DNA of 64,000 nt, from NCBI GenBank assembly GCA_034359265.1, contig CP136898.1:1676501-1740500 (forward strand), in the 5' to 3' direction. The translations under genes were made by a program, and so were the position numbers. This stretch comes from Canna indica (lineage: Eukaryota > Streptophyta > Magnoliopsida > Zingiberales > Cannaceae). Of the stretch, positions 1 to 12,989 are shown one piece after another. The notes beneath the pieces are model-generated. The model did no database searches. It saw only the letters and a list, made by a program, of their open reading frames with translations, and was not told where the DNA came from. The first letter of the stretch is position 1; each line of letters opens with the position of its first letter.

Positions 1-830
1 AACTTATAAACCATTATTTGTGGTCACAAGAAGACGCATTAGAGTTTTCAATGTCCACATCACTCTTTAATTAAAGGATATGGATGTTTCATCCAATTTC
101 TGAATCCAAATTGTACGTTTTTAAAATCATTATATATAATATATAACATTTATATTTGTGGTGACTTATACATCATTATTTGTAGCCACAAGAAAATGTC
201 CTAGGGTTTTCAATGTCCACCTCACTCTTTAATTAGAGGGCGTGGACGCATTATAGAATTTTTTAACCCAAAATTGTACCTTTTAAAGTCAATATAGGCT
301 GCTATTTAATTTTGGATTGCCCGATTTTTCATTAATGATTATATTTGGTTTGATTTATTGTGATATTTAAATTTGGATATGTTTTCATTTATTTAAAGAT
401 TCAATAATCTTTTTACAGGGTTAAAAGGGAGGGAATTCTATCCTGTTAAAGTTTCAGAATTTTAATTATTTTTATTGATTTATTATTTTTAAATTATTGT
501 TTCATTTCATTTATATTTAGAAAGCTTCCAAATGACAACCATGTCCAAATTTTGGAAGCATAAATTCAACTGAGTTTGCTACATCATTTATTTAATCGAA
601 TTGTATATTAAGACAAATATAATAATTTTTCATATAATTGACACAAATAAATGGATCGGATATAATTGAAATAAATTTATAAATTTAAAATATATTAAAC
701 AAATAATTTGAATAAAAATTAATTAAGCTAGTTAATCGTGGTTGGACTCAATCAACTTGTTTAATAAAAACAAATTGACATATCCCAATTAATTTTTCGA
801 ATACCACTCAATGATATATAAGGTCGATAT
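1..830. repeat. Left copy of a dispersed/tandem AT-rich repeat
   Basis: AT-rich DNA with no gene. A block of about 110 bp containing 'ttatttgtggtcacaagaag' and 'cactctttaattagagg' occurs at 1-118, again more diverged at 163-285, and a third time at 2563-2670. The stretch 415-830 (containing 'ttaaaagggagggaattcta') is repeated at 2675-3075 in the same order. This indicates a direct segmental duplication of about 2.5 kb period. Confidence 0.7.
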
Positions 831-1114
831 ATCGCTTAATCAGCATGCATTGCCGGGCATAAAGCTACTAAGCTAGCATTTATATATCTCATCTCATCAC
901 ATAACTTAATTATTCATATATTCTAGAAGTGCTTTATATATACTCATCATAATACTAGTCTTTTTCTTTTAATCAATTTACATATTTACATGTAGAGTCT
1001 GACCACGATTAGATTTGCAATCTGATGATAACATACCTGGTGAAGAGTCTCTAATTAAGCTTTGTAATTTCATTTTTATATATATAAAAACGATCAAATT
1101 AGGTTGGACTAAAA

Positions 1115-1690
1115 GTTGTTAGAGAATTTGGAATAATTTTATACGGGATCTACAAAATTCAAACCCGGTGAGAAAAACGAAAAACCAAATCTGATAATAA
1201 TAATACAGAAAAATAAAAGACACAAGGGGATTAACGTGATTCGGACTCGGCGAGATATGTGTTGATCCTACGTCCACAGGAAGAAGATAAGACTGCTTTA
1301 TTAAATTCAGAAAAGAACTTTTATAATAAAAATGCAATAATTTTAATTTCCTTCGTAACACAATAAATTATCTTAAATTAATTAAACCTAAAATTGGTAC
1401 TGAGTAGAAGCACTGTCTTTGTAAGATCTGCTTTAAAATTGAACTTCTGCTGTTGTATGTCAGAAACTGAAAAGATGTACTCTTTAGGAAAAGAGTCGTA
1501 GCGGCACTTTTAATTTTTTAAATTTTTAAAATTATCATATAGGGGGATTTTCTCTTGGCGTGAGATGGTCTTAAAATTCAATATTCGGCCTCCTTTTATA
1601 GTAAAAAGAGCCGACCTTGTGTTGGGTCAGTCAACGTGTGAATTTTTCCTCGGATATTGAGACTGCTTTATGCTCGAATACTTTTTATTG
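1115..1690 (-). mobile_element. Copia-like LTR fragment (solo LTR relic), copy A
   Basis: Read on the minus strand, this stretch has LTR-like architecture: a TATAAAAGG box (about 1597-1605 on the + strand in reverse), an AATAAA signal, and a 'GGACGTAGGATC...' segment followed by an 'AATCACGTTAA'-like segment, as commonly seen in R/U5 of plant Ty1-copia LTRs. A second copy at 4003-4560 is similar over about 540 bp. No gag or pol sequence is adjacent, so I read it as a solo or truncated LTR. The exact LTR termini are uncertain. Confidence 0.5.
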
Positions 1691-1879
1691 TATATGGCAT
1701 TCTTAGAATTAGGTTATTTTTAAATTAGCAAAACCCATTGTTTTGACTATCTTTGTGATTTTTAGCTAAGATTTTAACCATTACCATCAATTATATCATT
1801 GTTTGAGGGGATTTCTATTGATAATAGAATGATTAAAATCAAATTTTAATTTTTGATATTCTACCATTGGCAGAGTCCG

Positions 1880-2450
1880 TCAACAACTTGAAGTTCCAAC
1901 ATAATCGTCTCAAAAGAAACAAGGCAACCGATTGGATTGCCAAATATTGATTAAGTCTAATTATAGAGCTCTTAATTATATATGGACGGAGGAACGAGGA
2001 TACGAGTGGCCTCCAAACCTATATAAGATAATAACTTCTAATTAATGACTGTCCAAAATATACAATTTAGATTAATAATATTTTAATTTTGATTAAGAAA
2101 AATAAAAAATAAATAAAATGATGGATGGTGCTCGCGCGTGTTACTCGTGCATTTCAATTATTTTATATGGTACTAAGTTATCGAATACCTGCATGATTGA
2201 TTGAGTGATTGCTGTGATGCTGTCGTCGTTTCTGATCGAGCAATCATTGTCCTCTTCAAGAATAGCATTTTAAAAACACAGTCACAGATCTCATGATGTT
2301 ATTTAGATCTATGTGGCCCGTGACATTTGCATCTCATCGAAAGAGTGGATATGCATGAACCATATTCATGTCTAAATGTATTTTTTTCCAATAAATTAAG
2401 GTGGAGAATTTTAGCTTTATAATCTCAAAGCATATACAAAAAGATTTTTT
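1880..2450. repeat. Relic of an OMT upstream region
   Basis: This block is colinear with 19530-20540, which lies upstream of the second OMT gene. Shared landmarks are 'gaagttccaac', 'gattaagtctaatta', 'gagtggcctcca', 'atgactgtcca', 'aaaatgatgga', 'ggtgctcgcgcg', 'tatatggta' and 'gctttataatctcaaa'. No OMT coding sequence follows here, so it is a decayed duplicate of the OMT unit's 5' flank. It also provides the empty site for the hAT MITE found at 19766-20142. Confidence 0.65.
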
Positions 2451-2562
2451 TAGAAAATAGGGGTGTTCACGTCCCCTGAATAGTTGATCATGTTTATTTC
2501 AAGTCTTGAAATTTTGGTGATATATAAGGCAAATCATTGCATTTATATCAGTCTAAGGATTT

Positions 2563-3075
2563 ATAAACTATTATTTGTGGTCACAAGAAGATGCATTGGA
2601 GCTTTCAATGTCCTCATCACTCTTTAATTAGAGGATATGGATTTTCATTCAATTTCTCAATCCAATCATATTTTTATAGGGTTAAAAGGGAGGGAATTCT
2701 ATCCCGTTAAAGTTTCAAAATTTTAATTATTTTTATTGATTTATTACTTTTAAATTATTGTTTCATTTGATTTATATTTAGAAAGCTTCCAAATAATAAC
2801 GAGGTCCAAATTTTGGATGCATAAATTCAACTGAGCTTGCCGCGTCATCTATTTAATCAATTGTATATTGAGACAAATATAACAATTTATCATATAATTG
2901 ACACAAATAAATGGATTGGATATAATTAAAATAAATCCATAAATTTAAAATATATTAAACTAATAATCCGAATAAAAATTAATTAAGCTAGTTAACCGGT
3001 TGGACTCAACCAACTTGTTTAATAAAAATAAATTGACATATCCCAATTAGGTTTTTGAATACCACTCAATGTGTG
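2563..3075. repeat. Right copy of the AT-rich segmental repeat
   Basis: Repeats the content of 1-118 and 415-830 in the same order, separated by a deletion relative to the left copy. No coding content is seen. Confidence 0.65.
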
Positions 3076-3320
3076 TAAAAATCAGTTGCAATGAATTGAT
3101 CAAGGACTTACGCACCGAAGAATAAGATGAAGCTACTTAAATTTTTAGTTGACTCGATTAATTTGTTTCAAATATCTAAAATGAACATCTCAATAAAAAC
3201 AAAATCACTCAACTTCACTAGCTTGACTGACTTGATCAACCCATTCAATTTATTTCAAGACCATGAATTTTGGTAATATTTAAAGCATTTTTAATTAATG
3301 GTGGCTTATAAATCATTATT

Positions 3321-3640
3321 CACTATTAAAAATTAGGAAATATGCAAGGGCCCTTTTTGCGACGGCAAGGGTTGCGGTCGCAGATGCGACGGTTCTACGA
3401 TTGCGAACAATAGGAGTCGCAGAGTCACCACATCTGCGACGATGATGCGATCGAAAGATTTGTCGTCGCAAAATGAATAAGCTTGTGACTGCATCGCGAT
3501 CGCGTAGCGATCGGCGATCGTCATTTGCCATCGCAAAATGGTCAGGAATTATAATATTTAACCCGTGCACGGTTCCTTTTTCCTTCTCTCTCTCATCTTC
3601 GATCGAAACCCTAGCTGCCGAGTTTTGATCAGGATTAAAG
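3321..3640 (+). mobile_element. Truncated CACTA-like 5' end
   Basis: Begins with CACTATTAAAAATTAGG, then dense short GC-rich motifs built on 'gcgacg/tcgcaa' in both orientations (3355-3540), then a pyrimidine-rich leader with 'gaaaccctagctgccg'. This is the usual layout of a CACTA subterminal region followed by a 5'UTR. No matching 3' terminus was found nearby. A long reading frame across it on the minus strand has no recognisable domain and is not annotated. Confidence 0.35.
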
Positions 3641-4002
3641 GGGAGGGAATCTGATGTGAGATGATGCATCAATTCTTCTTGCTTATTATTATATACTAGC
3701 TCACCTTCTCTTATGGTAACTGTCAATGAAATCTTGATTATTATGGTGAGTAAGATAGACCTAATATATTTTTGGTACACTACCTTCTTGTGTAGAGAGG
3801 AGTATAATGCGCACAAATAAAGCTTGTTCTTCTTGTTGTTTGTACGATGAGACTATGCATGTGGAAAAATATTTTGCGCTTTTCATTTGTCTAGTTAATC
3901 TATATACTTGTGCTTGTAGAAGATCCACGATGGTTTAACTTTTAACATAAATTGATAATTTTGAACGACCCAATTTTACGTCTTTCTCATATGTTATTAG
4001 AA

Positions 4003-4560
4003 TTTGTTGGGGGTTGTGTTAAAAAATTTAGGGTAATTTTTTGTAGGATCTACAAAATCAGAACTCGGCGAGAAAAATGAAAAACCAATTTCGATAATAA
4101 TAATAATAATGCAAAATAATAAGAGACACAGGGGGTTAACGTGATTCGGACTCGACGGAGTGTCGATCCTACGTCCACAGGAAGAAGAGAAGACTGCTTT
4201 ATTAAATTCAGAAAAAAAAACTTTTACAATAAAAGTGCAATAATTTAAATCTCCTTCAGAATACAGCAAATCGTTTTAAATTAATTGAACCTGAAACTTG
4301 TACGGAGTAGAGGCACTGTCTCTGTAAGATCTTTCATGAAACTGAACTCATGTTGTTTTATGTCAGAAACCGAGAATGGGTACTCCTTAAGAAAAGGATC
4401 ATAGCGGCACTCTTAATTTTCTAGATCTATAAAACTCTCATATGAGAAGATTTTTTTTTGGTGTGGAATGTTCATGAACCTTGTATTCGGCCTCCTTTTA
4501 TAGTGAAAAAAAAAAGTCGACTTATTCTACCGAAGTTTGAGGCAAAAAATACTCCGAGAC
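4003..4560 (-). mobile_element. Copia-like LTR fragment, copy B
   Basis: Paralogue of 1115-1690 in the same orientation, with the minus-strand TATAAAAGG at about 4493-4501, the 'GGACGTAGGATC' segment and the AATAAA signal. It belongs to the same direct duplication as the flanking AT-rich repeats. No internal retroelement genes are adjacent. Confidence 0.5.
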
Positions 4561-7500
4561 GTTGGATTTAATCACACGATTGCGGCTTGAATTTTGACCA
4601 GAAAAATTCGAGTGTTAATCGAGTTCCTTGTTGCGGCGGAAAACTACGAAACTTAATTGCAATCCATTTTCGAATTGTGTCCATGCTTTCATTAATATCT
4701 CTTTGAGCAGTCAAACCTCTTTAATTAATCATGAGAAAACATAAAAGTTTCCTCTAATTTCATGCCAGGTGTTGGACTTCTTGACCAAGTTATCTAAGCC
4801 GCAAAGTCCATTAAATTTGAATGCTTCCTTTGCTGCCTCGGATGTCGGATTGCGTGCAGCAATTTGAGGCAGCGCCATCTCCATCTGATGTGCACATGAC
4901 GCCTTATGAGGAGTAGGTGGGCTCGGCCCATCTTCCAGACCCGGAGCTGGCAGGCCCGCCAGCTTTGGTGCAGCGGGCTTGGCCCACCCGCCAACCCTCA
5001 GTGCAATCTCAACTTGCCATGTTCAAGCTGCCTTCGATTTTGATTCAATCGGGCTCGTTGGATTCAATTCAGATCCAATTTGAGTCAATTTCTAACAGAT
5101 TAACTTAAATTAGGTTCGAACCGAATTCAACGAGTTAGATCGGATCCAAATCGAAGTTTATACGATCAAGTTATGATTGAATCTTAAAAAAGATAAATGA
5201 AAACCATTTATTGGGCTTGGGCCGACCTAAGAGGGCCTGGTAAATGGGCCGAGCCAACCTTCAAAGGCTGGCGCCATGTGCATGCCTCAAATTGGAGAGT
5301 GCCTCACGCAATTTGAGGCAATTTGAACTTTTGAAGATGTCAGTGTGGTTGTGCTGATTCAAGTATTGTTTGACTGGTCAAATGTTGCACGCTGTTCGAG
5401 GAGTCTCATTCGATGTTATCTCATGTGCTTATCAAATGAGAATTAATCAATTATATTATTCAAGATATTTTTTTTTTGCACACAGATGACGGTGGAGATT
5501 TGTTCCATTATTCTGATTGAGAATTTTTCCACGTGCAGCCAAATGAGAATTCCTGATTTTTTCTACAATGCTAATTTTTCTCTGGACCAATTTATTTCCT
5601 TTAGTATAAATTCAAACAATTTTCTTGAGGTAAATGCAACCCACGAGAGAGAAAATCAGAAAGAAAAATTTGAAAAAGAATTTAAAGATTTAGAAAATTA
5701 AAAGGGACTACAATAATATTCAAAAAATATTCCTTCATAATTTTCGACGTACAGCAAAAGTTTTATTTCATGACAAATCTTACAAAGATAGTATCTTTAT
5801 TTAGTATATTATTAAGAAAATTTAGAGTATAGTACTTTTATTGTATTTTTTTTTTTCTGAATTTAATAAAACAGTCGACCGTGTATCTTGACGTTATTGA
5901 GACAATGAATTTAATAAAAAATCTCTAATATATTTTTATACTTGAAACTTTTATTTTCTAAAAATACATTCTAAAATTTAAAAAGAATCATCAAAATATT
6001 TCATACACTAATTTATTTATTTTATGATTTTTTTTTTAAAGAAATCAGGATGTATTCTCATGGTCATTGACCATTTTAGAGTTTTATTTATTTCAACATT
6101 TGACCATTTGACCATGAATATATATACCAATTTTAAAAAAATCATAAAAAAATTAAATTATTAAATGATTTTTAAAAAAAAATATGATATATTTTCGTGA
6201 TTAAAAAATAAAATTGCTGAAATTGTTTTAACAATTTTAGTGAAATTGTTGAAATGATTTCAACAATTCTAGTTAATGATTTAAATCGTTCATCTTTTGA
6301 TTAAGAAAATGCATTTTAAAATTTAAAAAAAAATTGGTCAAAAAAATTTCATCCGACAGTTTAAATATTTGTAATTGCACTATATATGTTGGATAAACTT
6401 CGCCGTATTGCTGTAAAAATGTCTAGATTAACAACAATTAATCCAATAGTACAATTATTATTATTTTCTTCAATTGATAAAGTTAAATATTTATATTTCT
6501 GTCGTGATTTGTAGCGTGATTAATAAATTATATACATTTGGTGGTGCTCGTGCGACTCGTGCCATTTCTTTATTTTCATGTGTATTGATATGCTCATGTC
6601 ATCTTGATTCTTGTTGTGTTAAAATATACCGACATCAATTCCTATTAAATATTACCGAAAAAGGGTTAAATAAGTTTACCCCGATATGATAAATTATACT
6701 GTAATTCACTTGTATCAATCAAATATATATCAATTATTAGTAATTTCTTTGTGAACTAATTAATTAATCAATCATAATAATCTAGTAATAGTATATATAT
6801 ATTTTTATGAAAAATATTTTGTATTCATCAAAAAATTTGAAAAATACAAGTTGAAGGGAGAGGAAGAGAAAAACATAATTACATGAGAACTAAAATGGGA
6901 AGTAGTAGCAATTTCACGATGAGATTTCGACTTTCCCTTGAAGCATCTCTAATTTTATTTGATTGATGTCAAATTTTTTAATTCCAAATCATAATAATAT
7001 ATCTGTTAAAGCTGACAAATCTTGTGATGTAAAATTAAGCTGATGAAGAGAAATGATGGGAATCTTGACAAGTTGTTGCAGTTGAATGAGTTCAATATAA
7101 GATTGTGGGGGTCTTGATGTCTCCTAAAAGAAGGAGCTGTTATTATCAAATTAATTAATTAAGAATTAATAATCAACCATTAGTATTGCTAATGTCTTCG
7201 AAGAGGAATTAATTAGTCAATACGTTGGACCTAATGCTTGGGAAGGTTTGCAATTGTTTACAAATTATTTTTAAATATATAAAAAATAAGTATTAGTGTA
7301 CGAATTATGGTGATAATTTAGTTTATTAATTAAAATGTCAATAAAAGATAGCACTCAATGGGTTAATTTGTTGCTGTTTTTTATTTGTCTTATTTGGAAG
7401 GAAATGAATAGTATAATATTACCACTTAGAGTCGAAAAACTATGAATGTTGGTGTCAGCTCAACAACAAATAGTACTCCGTTGTTGTTGTTATTATTATT

Positions 7501-8029
7501 ATTATTTAATTGAAAGGAAATGAATAATATAATATTACCACTTAGGCCTTGTTTGGATATACGAGGTGAAAGATGATTTAGTAATGTATGATATAATATG
7601 ATATTATATGGTATGGTACTGTAAAAAATATTATCTTGTTTGAAAGAATAATATGGTATAGTATGATTAAATGATAGTAGATATAGATGAGAATAGCGTC
7701 TTAGCTAAGCCGATCATGAATGATAAATAGAACTCTAATATGATATAGGTATATAAAAGGCATAAGATGAATTATAATTTTTAATTGATGATACTTTAAA
7801 AATAAAATTTTATGAAATCATGAGAAATTACTAAATTCATAGTTTGAAAACTTGACCAAAATTTATGGTTTTCAAACCATGAGATTACCATATCATATCA
7901 TAATCATTTATTATAAGTCTTTCCGAACATAAAATTAAATCATATCATATCACGATAAATCATACTTTATCAAAAAAATTTACCAAAACTGAAAATAAGA
8001 TTAACTAAATGTGAGTTTGCATGGCATCC
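4561..8029. other. AT-rich intergenic DNA, no gene recognised
   Basis: Only short, unrecognised frames occur. 4770-5340 is moderately GC-rich with partly palindromic 'gcaatttgaggca' motifs. A 34-bp direct repeat ('gaaaggaaatgaata' to 'accacttag') lies at about 7398-7431 and 7513-7546, and a MITE-like AT-rich tract starting 'ggccttgtttggata' follows at 7547. At 6540-6570 a short match to the OMT upstream motif ('ggtgctcgtgcgactcgtgc') is visible. Confidence 0.6.
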
Positions 8030-8810
8030 TCACATAAAATTACATCTAGGTCTGGAGGACGTATAGAAGTCCAAACAGTGGATTCTTTACGTCTCCGAGC
8101 AAAGTTTGCTGCCTAATGGGCAGCTTTATTAGCATCTATACTTACAAAGAGAATCATTACAGAGTTAGAGCTATATATAAAATTACAGATTTTTTTAAAA
8201 TAAATTTTTGTGAAGCCACGGGACAGCACTTCAGTTGTTGAGGAAATCCACTGCGTTCTTGCAGTCTGACTCCACAATCATATTAATTTGAGTTGCGCAA
8301 AATAATGCCGGCTGAACCATCAGAGTCATAAAAAGCACCATCACAGTTAACTTTAAACCAATTTATAGGGGAAGGAGACCACATACAAGCATTGATTCTA
8401 TCAATATCAGGGCCCTCAGGAATATGAGTTTTTTTTACAATTCGAAGAATAGACAACAATGCGCGAAACAACATTTGAAATGGTTAGCCTTCCTTCATCA
8501 TGCAGAATACTATTTCTAAAGAACCAAATGTACCACAAGGCATTGGCAGCAATGACTTTGGAGTCCGAACTCAATGAATGGTTCAGGCTCAGCAAACATC
8601 AGCTACCAAAATGCCAAATTAAGCTACTGGTAAAATCAATATTGAGGAGATTTTCGAGAGCCAACCACAGCTCAAAAGCAAAAACATAGCTAGAGAATAG
8701 ATGGAAAATCGTTTCTTCTTCAAGATTACAGAAAACACAACAGTGAGTTGAAATAATTTTCAAATTACAATTTTCTTTAACGTGTAATCGTTTGGTTGAC
8801 ATAGAAAGTT
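8030..8810 (-). pseudogene. LINE-type RNase H / zf-RVT remnant
   Basis: The minus strand encodes, in order, a zinc-binding reverse-transcriptase tail (CCVFCNLEEETIFHLF at about 8700-8740) and an RNase H-like domain (WFKVNCDGAFYDSDGSAG, then ILRN at about 8283-8370). A diverged C-terminal segment reading DANKAAH, a stop, then AANFARRR is at about 8055-8125. This order (zf-RVT then RVT_3) is typical of the 3' end of plant non-LTR retrotransposon ORF2. Stops and frameshifts separate the pieces and no reverse transcriptase core is present, so it is a dead fragment. Confidence 0.75.
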
Positions 8811-10127
8811 AATTTTTTGCAAAAATAAATAAATAATATTTTTGAATTAATTTCTCATTTTATTTTTTAAGAAGTACCTAAAAGGTATTAATTGACAAAA
8901 AAATTAATTCATAGAAAGCATAAAAGAAGAAAAAGAAAGATAATGTGATTTTTTGATCGTGCGCCAAAATTAGTAGTTGTTTTTTTTTATCAATGAGACA
9001 TTTTCTGTTGAGAGATTATGGATCATGAGGAATAAATTTCTTCAAACTATTCTAAATCAAAGTTGAATATTGCGGTTGAATTCACTGTGAAGTTCACATG
9101 GAGGACTTGTTAATTAACAATATTACTCTAACGTTGAGATATCATATAAAAGCATGATGTTTATTACTTGTATTAGCAAAGATAGATTTGTTAATCTCGA
9201 TTTATTTTAGTATCGATAGTAGGATTTTATTGTATAAAATCTAGTTACCAATTATCTACGAATCAATAATCAAAATTAAAACTAATTTAATCAATTTTTT
9301 ATAATCTCTAATCAAAATCCAATTTCGAGGTTAGATTAATCGATGAAGTTAATCGATATGAAATATCATTCCTATTCACAATCAATGCAGGTTGAATTAA
9401 ATTGATGTTGTCTAATAGATTCCGGTGCCCCATAAATGAATACTGACTAGTATTAAAGTATGTCGGACAATTTTTTGAATGCACGTGCCTCACATGTTAA
9501 GCAGTTTATGAATCAAACTTCGAGTGGAGGCTGTGGAGCCTCCCTTCTCATTCTCTAAAATTTAAAATTACAGTAACTTTTTTAATTTCATTAATACTAA
9601 TTTTAATTTAAAAAGCGACTCACTATTTTATTAGTCATCAATAAATTATTTCTTCTTTCAAGAATCAAGATCAATATCAAAACAGATCAAAACATGACAT
9701 CAAACAGATCCATCTAATATTAATATTCTATATGGAATTTGTATTATAATATATATAGAATGATCTTAAATCCATATGCAATATATAAATATTATTATAT
9801 ATTTTAATCAAAAATTCAAAATGTATAGACATACCACTACAAGCATTATTATATATATAATGCATGAATCATGAGTGTTGATTGAAATATAAAAAACACT
9901 TGTGCATTATTATATTATATAAATACGCAGTTGATAGGGTGGGTGGATGAGTATCGGATAGATCCGGATCCGCTCATCCCTAGTCGGCAATTTGGTCAAG
10001 AAATCTATTTTTTTTAAGTTGTTCACTGTTTTAGGGAATTTTCGTCATTTTACAGCTAGTTTGTCTTCCCCGTGGAATATGAAAACAAGTGGCGGCGTGG
10101 CGCTGCCTGTCTGCAGTTCCAAATCTT
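8811..10127. other. AT-rich 5' flank of OMT gene 1, no gene recognised
   Basis: No convincing coding sequence. Holds simple AT-rich sequence and presumably the distal promoter of the OMT gene at 10207. Confidence 0.6.
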
Positions 10128-10137
10128 ATATATAGGC
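10128..10137 (+). promoter_or_regulatory. Putative TATA box of OMT gene 1
   Basis: TATATATAGG lies 70 bp upstream of the start codon. The aligned position in OMT gene 2 reads 'tacatatatg', so the box is altered in that copy. Confidence 0.5.
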
Positions 10138-10150
10138 GTATGATCCCAAT

Positions 10151-10200
10151 CGAGAGAGAGAGAGCGAGAGAGCGAGAGAGAGAGAGAGAGAGAGAAAGAG
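10151..10200 (+). repeat. (GA)n tract in 5' leader of OMT gene 1
   Basis: Nearly pure GA repeat ending 6 bp before the ATG. OMT gene 2 has the same feature at 21684-21721, and genes 3 and 4 have shorter GA-rich leaders. GA repeats in plant leaders can be bound by BBR/BPC GAGA-binding factors (established). A role here is inference. Confidence 0.6.
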
Positions 10201-10206
10201 TAATTA

Positions 10207-11399
10207 ATGGCGGGTTGTGGTGAAGAGAGTAGTATTCCCACCGTGGAGGAGCTGGAAGCCCTCGGCGATGTGTGGAACCAGACCTTCAGTTTTGTCACCT
10301 CCATGTCCCTCAAGTGCGCCGTGGAGCTCCGCATCCCCGACGCCGTCCACGACAACGGCGGCTCCATTACCCTCCACCAGCTCGGCGCCGCCCTCTCCAT
10401 CGCCCCCGCCAAGCTCTCCGCCCTCCGCTGCCTCATGCGCCTCCTCGTCCACAACGGCTGCTTCGCCAAGCAGGCCAAAAGCAGCACCGACGAGGACGAC
10501 GTCTACGTCCTGACGCCCATGTCCAAGCTCCTCGTGAGCTCAAAGCACGCGGGATCTGACCTCGTCCTGCTGCAGCTCGACTCCCTCTTGATCGAGATGT
10601 GGCTCACGATGAGCAAGTGGTTCCGCGGGGACGAGCGCTCGGCGTTCGAGACGGCCCACGGGACGGATTACTTCCACTTCTTGACGGAGCACCCGGAGTT
10701 CGCCGCCACGTTCAACGCGGCGGTAGAGAGGGACTCGGCGCTGGTGGGCGGGCTCCTGGTGGAAAGGCACCGAGAGGTGTTCGACGGCATACAGTCCATG
10801 GTGGACGTCACCGGCCGCGTGCACGGCAACGCCGCCTTGGCGTGCAAGGTCGCGCAGGCCTTCCCGGACATGAAGTGCTCCGTCCTGGACCTCCCCCATT
10901 TTGTCAATGTGGCTGCCTGCAGCAACGCCGGCAAGCCCAAGAACTTGAACTTCGTCGAGGGAGACATGTTCGAGCACATACCGCCTGCCGATCTGATTCT
11001 CTTCAGGGTATATATATATATATAATATGACAACAAATTAAATAAAAATACATGTTAGATATTGCATGTGTAATTGAATTAAACTGCATGCAGTGGGTGC
11101 TGATGACATGGAAAGATGAGGAGTGCGTGAAGATATTGAAGCGTTGCAGAGAGGCACTTGAGGCGTCAAAGTCAAAGGGGAGGGGGAAAGTAGTGATAAT
11201 TGAGATAGTGCTGAAAGATGGAGAGAGGTTGGACAAGTCAACGGAGACGCAGTTGCACTTCGACATGCTGATGATGGTGGTGAGAGGTGCGAAGCAGCGA
11301 GATGAGCAGGAATGGAGCAAACTCTTTACCGAAGCTGGGTTCTCAAACTACAAGATCACTCCCTTCGGACTGCGGTCGTTGATCGAGGTCTTCCCTTAA
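10207..11399 (+). CDS. COMT-type O-methyltransferase-like protein 1 (catalytic residues lost)
   Basis: Two exons, 10207-11007 and 11094-11399, joined over a GT-AG intron of 86 bp, encode 368 residues, normal for plant class II small-molecule OMTs. The N-terminal dimerisation domain is recognisable (HVWNHTF-like VWNQTFSFVTSMSLKCA near residue 22), as is the C-terminal Rossmann-type domain with GDMF and the family-typical ending SLIEVFP. The flavonoid/resveratrol OMT group is the closest type I recognise. Three functional sites are abnormal. The glycine loop VDVGGGTG reads VDVTGRVHG (residues 199-207) with three extra residues. The catalytic His of LHDW is Met271 (WVLMTW). The second acid of the G-K-E-R motif is Gln335 (KQR). 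The first acid is kept (Glu304). The frame is intact, so this is probably an expressed protein with altered or non-methyltransferase function. Substrate unknown. Confidence 0.9.
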
Positions 11400-12966
11400 T
11401 CTATATATGTGTATATGTATACAGATGCATGCATGCTGCAGCTACGTATACATGCAGTCATCTCCAAATAAGTATACATGGCTTTGAATGGAGTTTGCTA
11501 GTAAGAGTACGTTGAAGTAGTATGAACTCGTGATCCATGTGATGCGAGGAAAAATAAATCTGGATTGTTGTGCTTGTTGTGTTAATTTGTGCCAGATGGC
11601 TCAGATTCCTGTTTTAAGTACATCTGTAGTTTGTGTATTAATATTCATTTACTACTCTTGTCTACTATCCAATATAATTTAGTCTTATTTTCATTAAAAT
11701 TTATCATATACACTTCTTACTAGATTAATTTTAAAAAACTGAGTAAACTAAATTCTATAACTACAGAATATACAATTAATTATATATTTATAAATGAGTA
11801 ATTAATTTGATTGAATGATAAACATAATTTAATTTTGTACACGTTATTCTTTTCGTATAATTATTAATTAATGCCTAATGGGGTTATAATTATTAATTAA
11901 TTGTGAGGCGCTTGTATGTAAATTACTATAATTTTTCTCTTTGTCTTAATTTATATTTCGATCGACGCTAATGGTCGGCGTTAGAATACTTTCGCGGATA
12001 TGACAAAGATTTATTGTAGTGATTGATATATTAGAATTCTTATAAATCTAGCTAGAATGTTGTTGTGTTATAACTAGATCCACACAATTATAACGACTAC
12101 TCTTCAAGTCAAAAAATAACTTAATAAGCAATTGGGATCCATCACATACATTTTTATTTTTCTCTTTAATTATTCTTTGCTTGTTTGTATTAATTATTAT
12201 ATTTTACATATTTATATCAATTATATATATATATATATACACACACTCTGTTGTGAAGAAAATTCTAGCCTTCATCTTAATTAATTACAACGCTTTCAAA
12301 ATTAAGTTCACTCCAGGTTGTATCCAAATCGAGTTTAATTAGAGCATTTCATAATATATTAATCGTGATTGGAAAATTTAGAAACTAATCTATAATTTGA
12401 AGTTAATCTATTATATAATATGTTTGTTTCTGATTTTAGTTCACATAATCCATTCTTCTATAAATTATGCTTATATTTTATCAATTAAAATATATTATTA
12501 GTCATTTGTCCATTTAAATTTGCATCTCCTCATTTTAATTTTTGCCTCCGCCATTGATTATTCTAAAAATACAAAAATCTTCTTCAATTCAACTCCTCTT
12601 GCAAAACAAAGGAACATTACCTATTCATTATCGGGATTGGATTAGCACTTTAATTAGGTCCGATCGAATCGATCAAATCGAGGAGTACCAAACTAATGAA
12701 CCAAACTCAAGCAGAATCAAACATCACCTAGCCCACCTGATCATATAAGGACACCAATGCTCTTCAATTCAATAACTATCAGATCATATATATCCATACG
12801 ATATTTAGGGGTACATCATCGTTCGAGATATTTTTAATCATGCACTATAAATAGACACGACGCACATCAAATATGCTCTTGATTCTAATTTCATATCCCA
12901 CCACATAAAATTTCTTCTTACTTGAGTATTGTATTATCTTTGTATATGCCCCGCCAGAGTTGCACT
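11400..12966. other. 3' flank of OMT gene 1, AT-rich, no gene recognised
   Basis: Presumed 3'UTR up to about 11660, then AT-rich DNA without recognisable coding sequence. The last three bases (12964-12966, ACT) are the left target-site duplication of the adjacent CACTA element. Confidence 0.6.
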
Positions 12967-12989
12967 CACTACTAGAAACTTGATCTTCA

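Noticed and set aside
3316..3816. 166-codon minus-strand frame
   Set aside because: It spans CACTA-type subterminal repeats and a low-complexity leader. No recognisable domain.
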